Below are positions 48,391 to 62,900 of a stretch of DNA of 64,000 nucleotides, piece by piece. The translations under genes and the position numbers were made by a program. Origin of the DNA: Hybos culiciformis (taxonomy: Eukaryota > Arthropoda > Insecta > Diptera > Hybotidae); contig OZ023273.1 in assembly GCA_964007475.1 (NCBI GenBank), forward strand, positions 116,049,812-116,113,811, written 5' to 3'. Positions within the stretch are counted from its first letter, which is position 1, and every line of letters begins with the position of its first letter. The notes under the pieces were generated by a model. That model was not told the origin of the DNA. It worked only from the letters and a program-made list of their open reading frames with translations, and ran no database searches.

Positions 48391-51300
48391 CTGAAATTGA
48401 AAAAAAAAATATACATATTAAATATAATTGCAGATAATTTACAAGTTTTTAATTTTTATAGAAGTAAACTATGAAGGTACATTTTTGTAATTCTTCAGTC
48501 ATTAAAACGTAAGGTGGACCGCTAGCAGTTTTCATATGTTAAACACAATATCCACAATCTAAACTTATTCGTACTTATATTATAATCTAAAATACATAAT
48601 TTTAATTTCTGGAATATCAAGGTTTGGGAATAAAAGTAATATTGACCCGAATTGTTAATTTTCTCATATATTTTCAACATACATTTAGTAAATAATTAAA
48701 AAATAATTTTTTTTTTTTTAATAATTAAAGTAAATAAATGACATTTCCGTTGACTTCATTTCAAAGAAGTTTAACCAAAATGGTATTTATTATTACAATT
48801 TTTTTTTTAACTTGTATTGGAGTTACCTCTAAACGAAACAAAGCAAAATATGTATCCTTGTTTTTTTCTTCTCTTCTCTTTTTTTATCAAATGTAAAACA
48901 TTTTAATATTAGCATCAGCACCTCACACTATACAGAAATATGCTGCTAAGCTAAAAAACAAAAACCCCAAAACTATGTAGGTGGTGATGCAGACAATATA
49001 CCTTTATTTTTTGTTTATAAATTTATTATTCCTTTATGCATCTTTTTAAAAAGTATATTAAAATTTATTCAATGGTAATTTGTTATAATCACCTTTTTGG
49101 AATATTTTTGAAACTTATATCAAAATAGAAGGAAAACGAGAGAAAGAAAATTAAAACTTAACAAACATACGTGTTGAATTAGGAGAAAAATGCAATTAAC
49201 AAAAATTTCAAGAATATTGTTTAAGAATATGTTTTAAAATTTAATAAAAAGGATTCTGGCAATTTCAGTAAAATGTTTTTTTTTGCTATGAATAATATGA
49301 ATTCTGTACCTTTGAGAGCTGTCATTAAGTTATCATCTCGTTTCCATGATGATACCAAAATGAGAAATGCACAAAACATATATCTTTAATGCTTCCTATT
49401 ATTAGGGTCTATTGCAGTCAGTGATAAGAATTTTTTTATCCAAAATGTAGATTTATTAATTTTTTAATATGAATTTATAACTAAATAAAGTTAAATAGAA
49501 AATAAGTTATTCAGAAGTAGCTAGCTAAGTAACGTGAAAAAAAAAGTTCATTTAATTTCTCCAAGAAAAAGAAAGTATGAAATAAAATTTACCTCCTTAG
49601 AGATTTGTAATGTTAACAGAATATTTCATTCAAGGGAATAATATTGTGAAATTTTAATTTAATATTTTTCTTTGCATATTACATGCAAGTTTAACTTATT
49701 CTGTTCACCTGAACAAATAATAATAATAATAATAATGTTGGAAACATGGCAATGAAATGTTAAATCTCTTATGTTTGTTGAAAAAAAAAAAATAATAAAT
49801 TTCAGAAACACTATGAATATAAACTGTTTTAAAAGAAATTGAAAAATCTTGCAAATTAACTTGAAGACACGAAATTTATATAAAACGATGACAGGTTAAA
49901 GTAAAAAAAATAAAAAAATAAATTCAAAAGCGAATAACATCTTTTTTAATGGGTTAGGCTTGCAGAAATATATAATTATATTATTCATTTGGGAAAACCC
50001 AGAGAGTCCACAAATAGCTAGACTCAGTTTTTTCGTATGCAGTTCTTAAAGATTGTACTGGGAAATTTTACTTTAACGAAGTCAATCTTGGTTCAGTTTC
50101 ATATTTTAAATAAAAAATTTATTGTATCTTAAAATCTTTTATTATCAAGACAATTTATTAAAATAATATTATGATCCTTTGGACTCTAATCTAATGTAAT
50201 CTGATGTAAATTTCATAAATATTTTCTAATATATCATTTATCTTACTTTTGACTATAATCTCAAGCTGTAATTCTTTCAGCTTTAAGAAAAAAAACGAAT
50301 GAAAATGAAAAATAAGTTAGTACAATCATAGATAGATAACCCACAGAACAAGTTAAAATCGAATAGTAGGAAATCGACATTAAAATCTCACACATTATCT
50401 TGTTGAAAGGTTTAACATCATCTAATGGTCGGGACTTGACAATTTTATTCCTCGACTTTAAAAATAAGTACAATATTATATCAAGGAGCCTTTAATGTCA
50501 TTAAGACCATTTGATTTAAAGCTAAATAACCTAATATAACGTTTCAGTTTTTTTCAAACTTTCAACTGGCTTTTTCAATACACATATTCAATCTTGAAAA
50601 TAAACTGAAAAACAAAAGATATCAAAACGATATCAAAACGATATCAATATTATGTTCTAGCTCCCAGAATAATCTTATTCTGTATACAAAAAACATAATA
50701 TTCTATTTTATTATTTTTCTCAAACTCAATTCTATTAACAGAAAAAATAATACGTAAAGATGGATTGCATTATGTTGATTTGATTGTAAAAATTTCAAGT
50801 TGTCTGCATTTTGAAATATAATATTGAATTTATCAAAACAAAAGAATAACAAATGATTTTAAAATATAAATAAAGATAAAAGTAAAAATTGAAAAAAAAA
50901 AAAAAGGATTATATTACATTTATTGAAGGGATATAAAAGAAAAACATGTATAATTAAGACAGTATTGTCAAATAATAATCGTTAAATAACTTCTTTTGAA
51001 AATAATGTCTTTCAAGGAGATAACTTTTATATTAAACTTTTATGCAATTTGTGCGTTTAATTATATTTATTTAATTTTGAAATGACGTAAACATCGACAT
51101 GAAGCTCTTCTCCGGAAATACAATATAAGTAGGTAGTTGAATAATTAAATCTAAAAAATGGGAAGAATCTATCGCTATTGTAATGGAACCTTTTAAATCT
51201 TATAAAACTATATTATTATTTTTTTAATTCTACAGAAAACTGGATAAACGATTAAATATTTAATAATATCAATGAAGCAAAGGAAAAGCTACAAAGAATT

Positions 51301-54300
51301 TCATAAACTATGGTCTTGAAAAACAATCGTTAAAAACTACATTCTATACGATTTTAAAGTTGAATCTAAATAACCTTAAATATTATATCCTCGATTTTCA
51401 ATCTTAAATTTTGCTTTCATGAAAAACGCAAAAAAAAAATTGCAATATAATTTTTAATTATTAGAAAATTTAAGGCTTTTCTTATTCCGTCGAGAATATA
51501 ATCTAAAACAGAAATTGTTATTTTTCCTTTTTTTTATCATAATTTTCTTTTTATACGTCATTTCATAAATTGTATAAAAATGAAAATATATAAAAAAAAA
51601 AAATTAACAAAAATGTCTAGCCAGAGGTTATTTTTCCTTTTTCCACAGGCAAAAGTTATTCGTTAAAATTTTTTGTTCTCAACATCATCGTCGCGTGAAA
51701 AAAAAATGAAAATTAGATACCCCTGAATCGTATGCTGACAAAGTTTTCATTTCTGTGTACACATACATAGTTGCTCTTTTTTCCTAACTAAACGACTGTA
51801 TTATTTTTACAGCAAAATAAAAGTTTTTTTTTTTCGATTATATTTTCTTTATTATTGCTTTCATTTTCAATGCAGAAATTCTTTTTTCTTTCCAACCAAA
51901 AGTTTTAAGTGCAGTTTCTAAGATTCTAGAAATCGTAAAGTTAAAGTTTTAATGAAATTAAAGTGGGAAAAGTTTCTTTTTTTTGTTAATCAAAGTTTAT
52001 TAAAAATTTATTTTAGTTGGAAATAGTTTATGAGATTATGATTTCTGTATAAAGCTCAACAGGTTTTTTTTAATCTTTTTGTAGATTATGTAATAAATTT
52101 GTTTGATGATCAGTTGACAAGTTATTTATGGAAGTTTTTTATTTTTATTGTAATTTTTTTTATGGAAGTGAAAATATTTTTGAAATGCAGATTTATGATA
52201 TGCAAAATATTTAATTTATTCAGAGCTTAGCAACAAATATTTTTGTAAAATATAGTTTGAGTTAAGAAAATTAGACATATGAATCTAACTATGTATTACA
52301 TTTGGCGATATTAAGTTTGAATGTATTTTTAGAATAAAAACAAATTTCCAGATTCAAAATTTGATGATTATAAATTCACAAGAAGACATTAATGTCACAC
52401 TTCATCGATATTTAAAATCTTTCATATTGGAAAAAAAATTCTCTGCAATAAAAGATGCCGACAATAAAATGTAATACTGTTGACACAAATGTGTACAGTA
52501 TTTCAAAGTCAATACATCAATTCTATAATAAAATATGGGTTAAGATCAAATACCAACAACCAACTAAGTAATTATAGTTAAGAGTCTAAAAATTCGTTGA
52601 TGTGAATTAAACAGCTGTTATATGAAAATAAGTATCCCTTTTAAGAAGTTACGAACACAAGTTATATATTTGAATTGCACTTAAGTTAATGTGTTAAAGT
52701 AATATTTATTTATTTTAGATATTGTTAATTTTTTTGTCAAAATATATTTGATTAATGTAAGTATAGTAGTAGGTTGTAGGCATCTATAGATATTTCATTA
52801 AAACAATAATGGAAGCTTTTAATTAATAATTATAATTACATTTCGTTTTTTTTAAACATCGGTAATAATTACAATATTATACCTTACCAACTTAGGAAAT
52901 TTAAATAAGGTAAATTTTTTACAAATAAAAAAAAATAATTGGCGAAAAATCTTTCTGAGTGTAAAGAAAAATATGAATTTCTAATTTTTGGCCGACTGCT
53001 TTGGCATTGACCATATAGTTTTTTACTTTGAAATTTAAATATCTTGAAGCAATAAACATATATTATTGTTCTTAATCTTGGCGTTAAATATTTCCGTCAA
53101 AATAATTTTTTTTTTTGTTTTTTAACACAGATGTCTTTTAGCACATGCAACTAATAAATTCTTGAGTTATTTATTATATAGATTTTTTTTTATCATAAAT
53201 GATTTTCTGACATTCTATTCCAAAAGCAAAATAAATTAAGAGTAAATTATTTCTTTTGGATGATTGCCAAAATTATTAATTTTTTTTTTTGTTAATTTTT
53301 TGGAATTGAGTGTAGGTATAGATAGCATAAATAGTCCATTGCACTTTCCAGATTTTTTTTTTAAGATAGCGATTAAAAGAATGGCTTATGAGCTTGATAT
53401 ATACATACAAGTTAAGTTCATTTTGTGTAGCCTTGTCAAAATTGAAGTGACAAAATGAAATTTAGAAAACAAAAGTGAAACAACTTATAGGTACATTTAT
53501 TATGTAAATATTTGGTAACATCTGTAGAGTAACATGTTTACAAGTTGTAATTTTGTAATTTATTTATAAATTTTAATTTATCTACATTTTTGGATTTTTT
53601 CTTTAACTAAGTTCTTGATTTGGCGTTTATTTTCTTTTAACATTCTATTAATAGTAAAATTAGGTACAATTAATTTTCACATTGTTTTTTGTACAATTTA
53701 CGTTCTAAATTTATACACTTGTATAAATGCTACACAAAAATATGAATTAGCAAAATATTTTGTCAAAAGTATAATTACTAAAATTAATTTTCATTAAAAA
53801 AAACATATGTACCTACACAATTACGGTATTATTATATACTTTCTTCTGTACATTTAATGTTCAGCACATTTATATATACATTTCGTTGCATATTCATGAA
53901 ATTTTTAATATTAAATGCAAATATCCACAAATGCATATTTTTCAAAAATTTTTTCATTTTCATTTTTCTAATTTTTGAATTCGTTAAACTGGAAAATTGA
54001 AATGAAGATAAATTGCAGCTTAAATTTATAAATAGATGTTAAAAGAATTTTCATTTCAATTTAAAATAAAATCCTTAATTAACAATTTAAGTAATTTTTT
54101 TTTTTGGAAAGACAAAATTTTGGTAATACTTAGTACTTTTTAACACTATAACTTATGATTCTCGAATCTAGCGATTTTTGAGTCTAGAGAATTCTTCCAA
54201 ATTATGAATGTAAAAATCTTATTGAGATTTAATAGCTTAGCCCAGAACGAAATTCAAAATAAAAAATATTCTTCAATGTTTTTCTGTTTTAAGTAAAATT

Positions 54301-57300
54301 ACCAAGGTGCTGGTATCGAACACAAAACTTTGCAATTATTTCTATTTTATGTGCTCATCTTGATAGAAATTAATAAATTGGACGAAATAATGCAAGTTTA
54401 CAAGTTCAATCCTAGAGTCTTATTCTCTTTTTATTCCTAGAGCTAGTTTGGTGTATTTACTGAGAACAAATTATATTCCTACTGTTATGCTCTAACCATA
54501 GTTTAAATTAAGTCTATTGGGAATTTGGCTGAAATACATTTGAAACAAAAGTGCATCAAAATTTTTTATTTATATACGCATATAATAAATAATTTAAGGC
54601 CGTCATAATAATGTTAAAAATATTTTGAAAATTAATGATAGACCAATGATAGAAAATTACATTTAGATTATGTGAAAGTTGAGTGGATTTATTTTTCAAA
54701 CATTAAATTAAAATTTTATATCTTTTGGGAAATAAAATATTTTGTCGCGTGGTTCAAAATATATATATGTATATACGGTATATATTTTTTGATTGAAAAT
54801 TCGGTAATAAATAATATTTGTGTTTTTAATATTTAAAAGTAAAATCATATGGTGAAAAATTCATTTAAATTATAAAACTATTTTTATATAAATTCTAGAT
54901 TAGGCAATACCTAGTAAAAATTAATTAAATGAACAAAAGTAAAAGTAAAAAACAGAATATTTTCTTTCATTTCCGTGATTCTTTTGGGCTAACTTTTACT
55001 AGTGAATAGCTCTTAAAACAACTAGACATTATGTTCAAAATATGTTTTGCAATTTGTTCAGAATCCGTTGCTACAAATTTAAGATAACATTTTTTTATTG
55101 GGTTACTGCACTACATCCTCTACAGTTTACATATTTACTTACAGTTGAAAGATTATTGAAAAAGAATTATATTTATTTCTCAGAAAACTGTCAAAATACT
55201 TAATATGTTATTTGAAATTGAATTGAGTATTTAAGAAATTGTGCAGTTTACGTACTTTTAATAGAGATAATAAAAATAATTCATTTTTTTCAAAATTGTC
55301 AATAAAAATATTCTTTAGGATTATATAAATATAAAATAAATATATAAAAGTCAATATCAATAGTTGGTTTTGCGTGCAGAAAACTGATAACAAAAAAATT
55401 CAAACAATCACTCTGACTTATTATCATTCATAGCCTTTGACTCGATGACAAATAATGTTAACGAACTAAAATTTTTCATTTGATTAAATAATTTTTTAAA
55501 AGCATTGAAAATGTAGTTTGTTCACAAAGACCATATACATTTAATTATAGTTTAAATTAATATGTTTAGAAAAACCTAAAATTGTACTATAACAGTTTCA
55601 TACTAATGTCGGTTAAAGGGAAACAGAACAATCTATGATGCTACGTGGTCATGGTTTTTCATGAAGAACTATTCTGTTCGAAGAATCATATATGAATTCA
55701 TAAAAACTAAACTATTAGGTGTATGACAACGCGACATAGGTAAACTTAAATAAATTAAATAATTAAAACAAACTTTATCAAAAAAGAAATTATAATTGCC
55801 TCAACTAGAACATGCTTGCGGTCATTTGATATTTCTTGGTTTATTAGAAAAATTTTTAAGTAGGTATATGAAACTAATTGAATGAAAAAAAGAAAAGGAA
55901 AAATTATATGAATTGTAAAAAAAAGTGTTGATAGTTTAACACTGAAAGTTATTACTTCTTCTCTATGAAAATATTAATTTTTATTTGATTTAAAACATAA
56001 AATAATAATTCTTATTTGTTACAATCTATATTTCATAAAATCAAACTAAATATATATTTCTTAATAATATTTCGTCCATAATTTATTTATTCTGATTTGT
56101 TTCTCTTCTAAATAAAATGAGGTAAAATTAAACAAAATTGATGATGACATTTTGATAAATATTTTAGTCTTTAATTTAATATCGCAATATTCTTAACATA
56201 CTTAGAATATATTTTATACAAATAACATTTTCAAATCTAAATTATAAAATGATAAAAAGAACTTTGTTACGAATAACTATTGATTTGAGCAAAAAAAAAA
56301 TTTATTTTAGTTTACTTTGAATTGTCTCTTACACTTAATAACATCTTCATTCACTTTGACGATATTAATTGATTGCAAATAAAGTGCATAAATTTTAATC
56401 AAAACATAAAGATTTTATGTTCATTGATATGTTTTATAGAATAATGAACATTAAAAGAGTCAATGTCAATTAAAATTTTTTGTCTTGCACAAGACGTGAG
56501 AACATAGAATTTATTTTTGAAATTGATGAATTCTATATACTTGTACATTGTAGAAGTACATATATTAAATATTGATATCGCATTATGATGTGCATATACT
56601 CTCTCTAGTATATACTTGAATTCAATTGTAATTCAGGTCATTAAACCATTAATTGATGATGTAGAATTTAATTTTATGAAAAAAAAAATTTAAACGAAGT
56701 GCTTTTCTTTAGTATTTGAAGATCTGTATTGTTTTGAAAGACAATTATCATAAAAAATTTAACGATTAATGAAGCTAATAATAATAATCCAGAATGATTC
56801 TATTATATATAAAAAAAAACAAATAATAAGCTTAGCTACCTTTTAAGCTACAGTCAAATTACGTACATATGTTGCCAGAATACAGATTGTTTCACAGTTT
56901 AGTTTCAAAGCAGTGTCAAAATCGAAACAAAACTATAAAATACTTGTAAACTTGTGCACCGATTATACACAACCTTAATCTAAGTTCCCTGGAAATACTG
57001 GAATTCAAGCACAGATTACAAAATTTTGTGTTACAAAGAAACGAGTCTTTTTTTAACCTAAATTAACATTAACCAACCATGATTTAAGATTAAAAAGTAT
57101 GATTTTATTCAAGAACATGATATTTTATGACTTAACATATAAACAAACAAAAATATAACGTCTACGTCATAAAATTGAAAAAAAAAAATACTAATTTATT
57201 TTTAAATTTTTAAAAGTCAAATTACATTTATTTATGCTTTTTTTTATGGATATTGTAAAACTGACTCAATATTGTTTGTTTTTGCTTAATTTATGCAAGA

Positions 57301-59838
57301 GGTGGTCCACGTTAAAAAAAAAGAAAAAATGCAATAATTGAAAATTATGAAAGAATTAAATATGTGTATAGTGTAGAATGTAGATTGTGGATATAGAGAA
57401 GATAAAATTAGATTATTTCAAACGAAATTATGCATGCAACATGATTAATGTTAGGCATTATAATGTTTGAAATAACTAAATGTATAATATTTACTATAAT
57501 AGAGTTTTAATAAAGCGCCAAGATATCCTTTAATGAAATCATAATAATTAATATGTATTAAAACCATTTCAACAAGAATTGCATCAAGCAAGTAGAAATT
57601 ATAAACTTAAATAAAATTGATTAGAATTAGATGTTTTAATTCAAAATCAATTATTTAATGATGATCATCGTGATTATCTAAGTATTTAACTTATCATTTT
57701 GGTTCATCCCACAGGTACGTCTTAATATTTATTTGCTGGCAATTGGAAAAGTAAATTATTCAAAAAATTTAGATTCTACCAGCAGCAGTAATTAACTTGA
57801 GTTTAAAAAAAACTTTTCATAAAATCCCATGAAAATTAAGTTTTTTCCCTACACATCAATATTGAACTTAGAACAAATTGACATAAAAAGATAGAATTTT
57901 CATGCAAACAAAATTGTTCCTTATTATTTATTTGTTCATAAAACATGAAACGGTAATTACTAAATTGTGTAAATGATGACAGATAAAATATTGCAATATT
58001 ACGAGAAAAAAAATTCCAAATAATGTAGGAACTTATAAGTGATAGTAGATAAATAATAAAGTGGTTTAATATTTTTCAATTTGAACTGAAATATTTTTTT
58101 ACAACAAATTCATGCACTTTTAGAAGTTTCCTAGGAATTCGAAAATCATCGAATGACAAGATTTAAAAAAATGTTGTTTTACTTATTATTCACTTTAATC
58201 GCAGAAAATTTGTATTTTTGGTCAAATTTGCACTCAGACTAACTCTTTCCAAAATTCGAAAATTTGAGCAAAAATCAACGAACAAATAATCACAAATAAA
58301 GAGGGATTAAAAAAGATTCTTTTCTTTTTACAAAATTTAATTTAATTTTTTACAAAATTTGATACAAAAATTTGAAATTTTAAGTCCATTCACATCAAAA
58401 AACAAAATTTTCAATTCATAAAAATAATTTTATTGATTTATACTTTTTAAAGATACTCAATATTCAGATAGTATACATTGTACATAGATGTATCGTATGC
58501 ATGTGTAGTGAAGTCGTATTTTCCCCTTGGAACATTCAAGTTCAAATTCGAAATTTATTGTTATTATTTAATGTTCGGTTAGTTAATAATGTCATAAGCT
58601 TTAACGATATGTAATTCAAGTTCAGTTTGTCTTTTAAATTTTGTATTACTCCTGAGATATTCTGAATAGCGTGAGGATTTGACACAATCAACAAGGGAAA
58701 TATTAAAATACATATACGTTAACGTTAACTTCGCCTTTAACATATTTTAACATTTCGCGCGTTTTTGCATCACTGCCGTCCTGTTTAGTATGTCTCTGGT
58801 ACATTGTTGATTTAAAAGGATATGTTTTGCCTTGTTTTTTTTTCGAAACGGAAGATTGTCAACTTAACTCATTGTCTTAAAAGTGTCAATGACAAGTTCG
58901 CTTTCCTTATTATTTTTCCTAGTTAGTTAAGGTAATATTGCAATGATCAACATTTATTTGTTTCTGAATATTGAGTAAAGATTATGATTTTATTTAGTTT
59001 TTAGCTTAAAACAACATAAAGTTTTTTTTTTATATTTTTTTCAACGTAATTTTACAATTTTTATGTTCAAAATTTTATAATATGTTTGATTTCCATTTTC
59101 AAGATTTAAATAAGCAATATAATGTGCGATAAACTTTAATTGTTAAGAAAAAATAAAAATTATGTTTAAAGTGGGCGAATAGATTTTTGCACTTCATTCA
59201 AATAGTTTTTCAGTTTCATTCATAAAATAAATAAAGTATTCTCATTTAAATTCGCCCACAATTTGAAAATAACATATTATGATTTTGTAATTTAATGATC
59301 AATTTAAGATAATATAAAACTCCTTTAAGATCTATATATATGAAACCAATTTCTTTGACAATAATGTGAACATATGTGAGATAGCTTTGTGAAAAATATA
59401 ACTTCAAAGTATTGAACATAGAAATTAACCGTAAACAATAGCATTTCGGTTGTACATAATTTTAATTAGATTTTTTAGAAGATTAATCGAATTGCATTTT
59501 ATAAGAATATAATAGAAATTTATTTAGAAATGGATAAGCCATAAAGTCTGTAAATATTAATTTTACCTTTTTGACTACTCAATCATATTTTTAGAGAAGA
59601 AGATGGAGACAAATATTAAGCTTATAGTTGTGATGTGAACTTAATATGAAATTTAATCAAAAACTTTGAATATGTGTACGTTTTTCTTACTGCCATAAAT
59701 ATTTTACTAACATTTTTAAACTCTAGAACAATATTATACTGATCAGTAATCATATTCGAATTAATTATTCAATAATAACAAAATTTATTATATTTTAAAA
59801 AATATGCAAACATATTTAAATAAGCAAAAATATTGTAC
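48391..59838 (-). other. Intron 1 (about 11.4 kb) of the sickie/NAV gene
   Basis: This AT-rich intron lies between the ATG exon and exon 2 (phase 2). It contains an AAT microsatellite (49717-49736), a triple ATCAAAACGAT-like repeat near 50620-50648 and a small inverted pair GTGGGCGAA at 59171-59259. I found no intact transposon, RNA gene or convincing exon. Alternative promoters or first exons may lie here but cannot be picked out by eye. Confidence 0.7.
59171..59259. repeat. Short inverted pair GTGGGCGAA around an 89-bp segment
   Basis: The GC-richer word GTGGGCGAAT at 59171-59180 reappears inverted at 59251-59259. It could be the ends of a very small MITE, but no target duplication is clear. 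Confidence 0.4.
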
Positions 59839-59921
59839 CTTCGCACATCCGGTGAATTTGGTAAACTACGACATTTCCGGTTATTTTTATTACTACCATG
59901 TGATGACGATGAGTTTCCCAT
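59839..59921 (-). CDS. sick: sickie/NAV-family protein, first coding exon (residues 1-27 plus 2 nt)
   Basis: This exon carries the initiator ATG of the navigator-family gene. It encodes MGNSSSSHGSNKNNRKC followed by RSLPNSPDVR, and ends in AAG|GTACAA, a usable but not strong donor (phase 2). I chose this ATG because an in-frame TAA lies two codons upstream and because splicing to 48260-48390 gives a smooth open frame (RSLPNSPDVRRQIPVP). Gly2 with Ser6 fits the N-myristoylation pattern MGxxxS, and a basic stretch with a Cys (NKNNRKCR) follows; membrane attachment is an inference. The base composition is clearly richer in GC than the flanks. Vertebrate NAV2/NAV3 and UNC-53 can start with a calponin-homology domain; none is present here, so this looks like a short-N-terminus isoform. 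Other first exons outside the window remain possible. Confidence 0.72.
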
Positions 59922-62900
59922 TATTTAAAAAAATAATAATAATTATAATATTCTGATTATTATTTATATTTTTTTTAATAAATTATACATCCATTTTAAA
60001 TCTAATTTTGTATATAATTTTTTTTGGTCCATATTTTCAGATTCTTCAAATTTTATCACATCATTTTTTGTTATAATTAATGAATAACAAATTTAGTAAT
60101 TTAGATTTATTTTTACAAAATATTTTCTTCATTAAAATTTTTTATAAATTTTTTATTTACATAAATTCTGAAAATTATTTACTTGTTAATAAATTTTTTT
60201 TTACAAATTTGTTAAAATATTTTTTTAAATAAATACATATTAGATTTATTTACACACTGATTTTATTGATTTATATTTTTACAAATTGAGTGTATTGAAA
60301 TGAAACTTCCGTCCTAATTAAGATCGAAGTGCCAGACATTTTGACTCATAAAGTTAGGAAATATTTTTTAATGATTTCTATTCCTATTGAAAAATATCTT
60401 TGTGACATAAAGATAATCGAATTTACTATTTATATGAGGCTTTATAACTTAACTATAGTTTAATATTAGTAAATTATGGGTTTTCTTTACCCCTTCAAAG
60501 TAGTGTAAATTCAATTGATATATTTAAATAATTATGTAATAATTTTATTAACTGATGTAATGTTATGTAAAGAATGTAAAGAATTAATAAAATGAAAAGT
60601 TTACTTTGATGTAAACGTATAGTAAGAAAGACGAGGTACAAGAGTCTAGAAAAAAAAATACTACTTAATCTAACTTAATCCTCTGTGTATTTTTATGTAA
60701 AGAATTTTTAACCAAAAAAAATTCTCCCCAAAAACAAATCTAAAATTAGTCAGAACACTTTGTCGTGTGATTAAAATGATTAAAATTTTTATTTTATTTT
60801 TTTTTCACATTTTCCACTTTTTTCAGTGAAGTGGAACATTTTTTTGTGTTTTTGTTTAAAAAAAATTTTCCTCAAAATAAAAGCCATGGTCAATCTTTCA
60901 CATGAGATCACAACATATATAGAAAATATTTTTTTTTTGAACTCAGGGAATGGTTTGAGAAAATTCGTTTCTATTCCTTTTTGGGAAAATTGGATTTGAA
61001 ATTTCATTTTTGAACAAATTTAAAATAAGAATTAAGTAGTTATTTTGCCATGGTTAATCTGTCGTGGTCAATCTTTCACCTGAAATCAGATGATACATAA
61101 TATAGAAAATATTTCTTGAAACTCATACAATTCGTTTCTATTTCTTTGAATTTGAATATTTTTTTATAATATTAAATACTTAAGAAGTAAATAATTATTT
61201 TGCTTTATTCTCGTGCTGAACCCTATTAATTAATTTTTGTCGTTTTTGTTCCAAATTTCTCTTTGAAATTATTTTATAGTAAATTTAAATACTTTTTGCA
61301 TTCCTCAGATGTCGAACTTAATATTGTGAGATATTTATGTTGCGACAACATAACATATTTAATTCTTTTATTTTTAACTAAAAAAAAATTTTTTTTTTGT
61401 TTATGTCTAATAGAAATTTTATTTTTTAGATCTATTAGAAAATGTGTAAAAACTTTTCAAATAAATTTTCACCTAATAATAATTTTGATAAATATGTTTC
61501 GATAAGTATGGTGTTACTATATTTCCGAAAAGAAGATACAACTGTTATAACAACAAAATCAAGAAAATTCTCTAAATAAAACTTTCCCTAATGAGGATTA
61601 AAATGACAATAAATAAGACTTTGAAGGAACTTCAAATTTTAAATACTTTTATTGTGATTGAACAAAATTAAACAGCTGGTGTAAATTATCCTGAATATTT
61701 ACGCGTATGTGCTAAAACTGAAACAAAACAAAAAACGAACTAGAATATGTTTTTGATGACATTTTGAAAACTTAAGGCGCGACCAATAATGCCTTTAAGA
61801 AGTCTTCATAGAATGATCAGATTTTAGTTAACACTGCTGTGTTAATTATGCTAATTTATATATAAATATAGTAACAAAAAATTACATTTCAAAATATTTT
61901 AATCCAATTAATTTCTTTTAACAGTTGACTGTGCTTTAATTACAATTTATTTTTTTTTTCGAATTTTCATCAATAAACCATCAAAACAAAAAAAAAAAAC
62001 CCCATTATCCTTTATTATTTAATTTTTAACGTATATAATTATCTTTTTTGCCTATTTGAAGAAAAGGTTTATTTTATCTTTTGTGCATTAATCACATTCA
62101 AAGAATAAAATATTTTTCTTTAAATCTAATTAATGCAAACTGAATAGCCAATAAATGGGATTCCCACCACAAAAGTATCTAGATAATCCATCTTATTGTT
62201 TGAATTTTTTTTTTTCCGCATTTTCATTCATTCCATAAAACTTATAAAGGAAGCAAATTTAATAAAAAAATAAAATAAAGGATAAATGATTAATATCCTG
62301 GTATTGCACTTTTATTGAAATTAAAGAAACAAAAAAAAAAACAATTTTCTTAAGGTTATTATATAAATTATATTAATCTTTTAGTATTTTCCCCAATTTT
62401 GGAAAGAAAATAACTTTGAAGAAAATTTATCCAATATCATACATACATCGAAGATATTTTCATGAAGGAAATAATATTATTTATCTTAAATCAATCTTCA
62501 ACAATGATATTATCATCTTAAAATATCGGATATCTTTTCTTAAACAAATTATTGAAAAATTTTTTTAAATTTTATTTAATTCTGAGAAGAAATCAAGTAT
62601 TGTGAAAAGTTTCAAGTGCCTACTTTAAAACTTTCCATTTCCATAATAATATGTATCTCGACTGCAATATATTTCAAATCTAACTTACTATGCTCGACTT
62701 TTACATTAATAGAAAGCGCAATTCACTTGTGGTTTGTAGTAATAATGGTGAAGCAGTTAAAAAATTGTAAGGACTAAGATCTTGAAAATCATTTACCATC
62801 GCCAATTTATTCCCAAATACTATGCTAACTAATTTCCGTTTTTCGAATATGTGTCGGTACATAAAAGTGTATGCAATCACATGGAAAATTAAAGAAATTT

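Noticed and set aside
60245..60270. Initiator-like TCAGTG on the minus strand as a promoter
   Set aside because: The nearest TATAAA is only about 17 bases upstream and there is no DPE; such words are frequent in this sequence.
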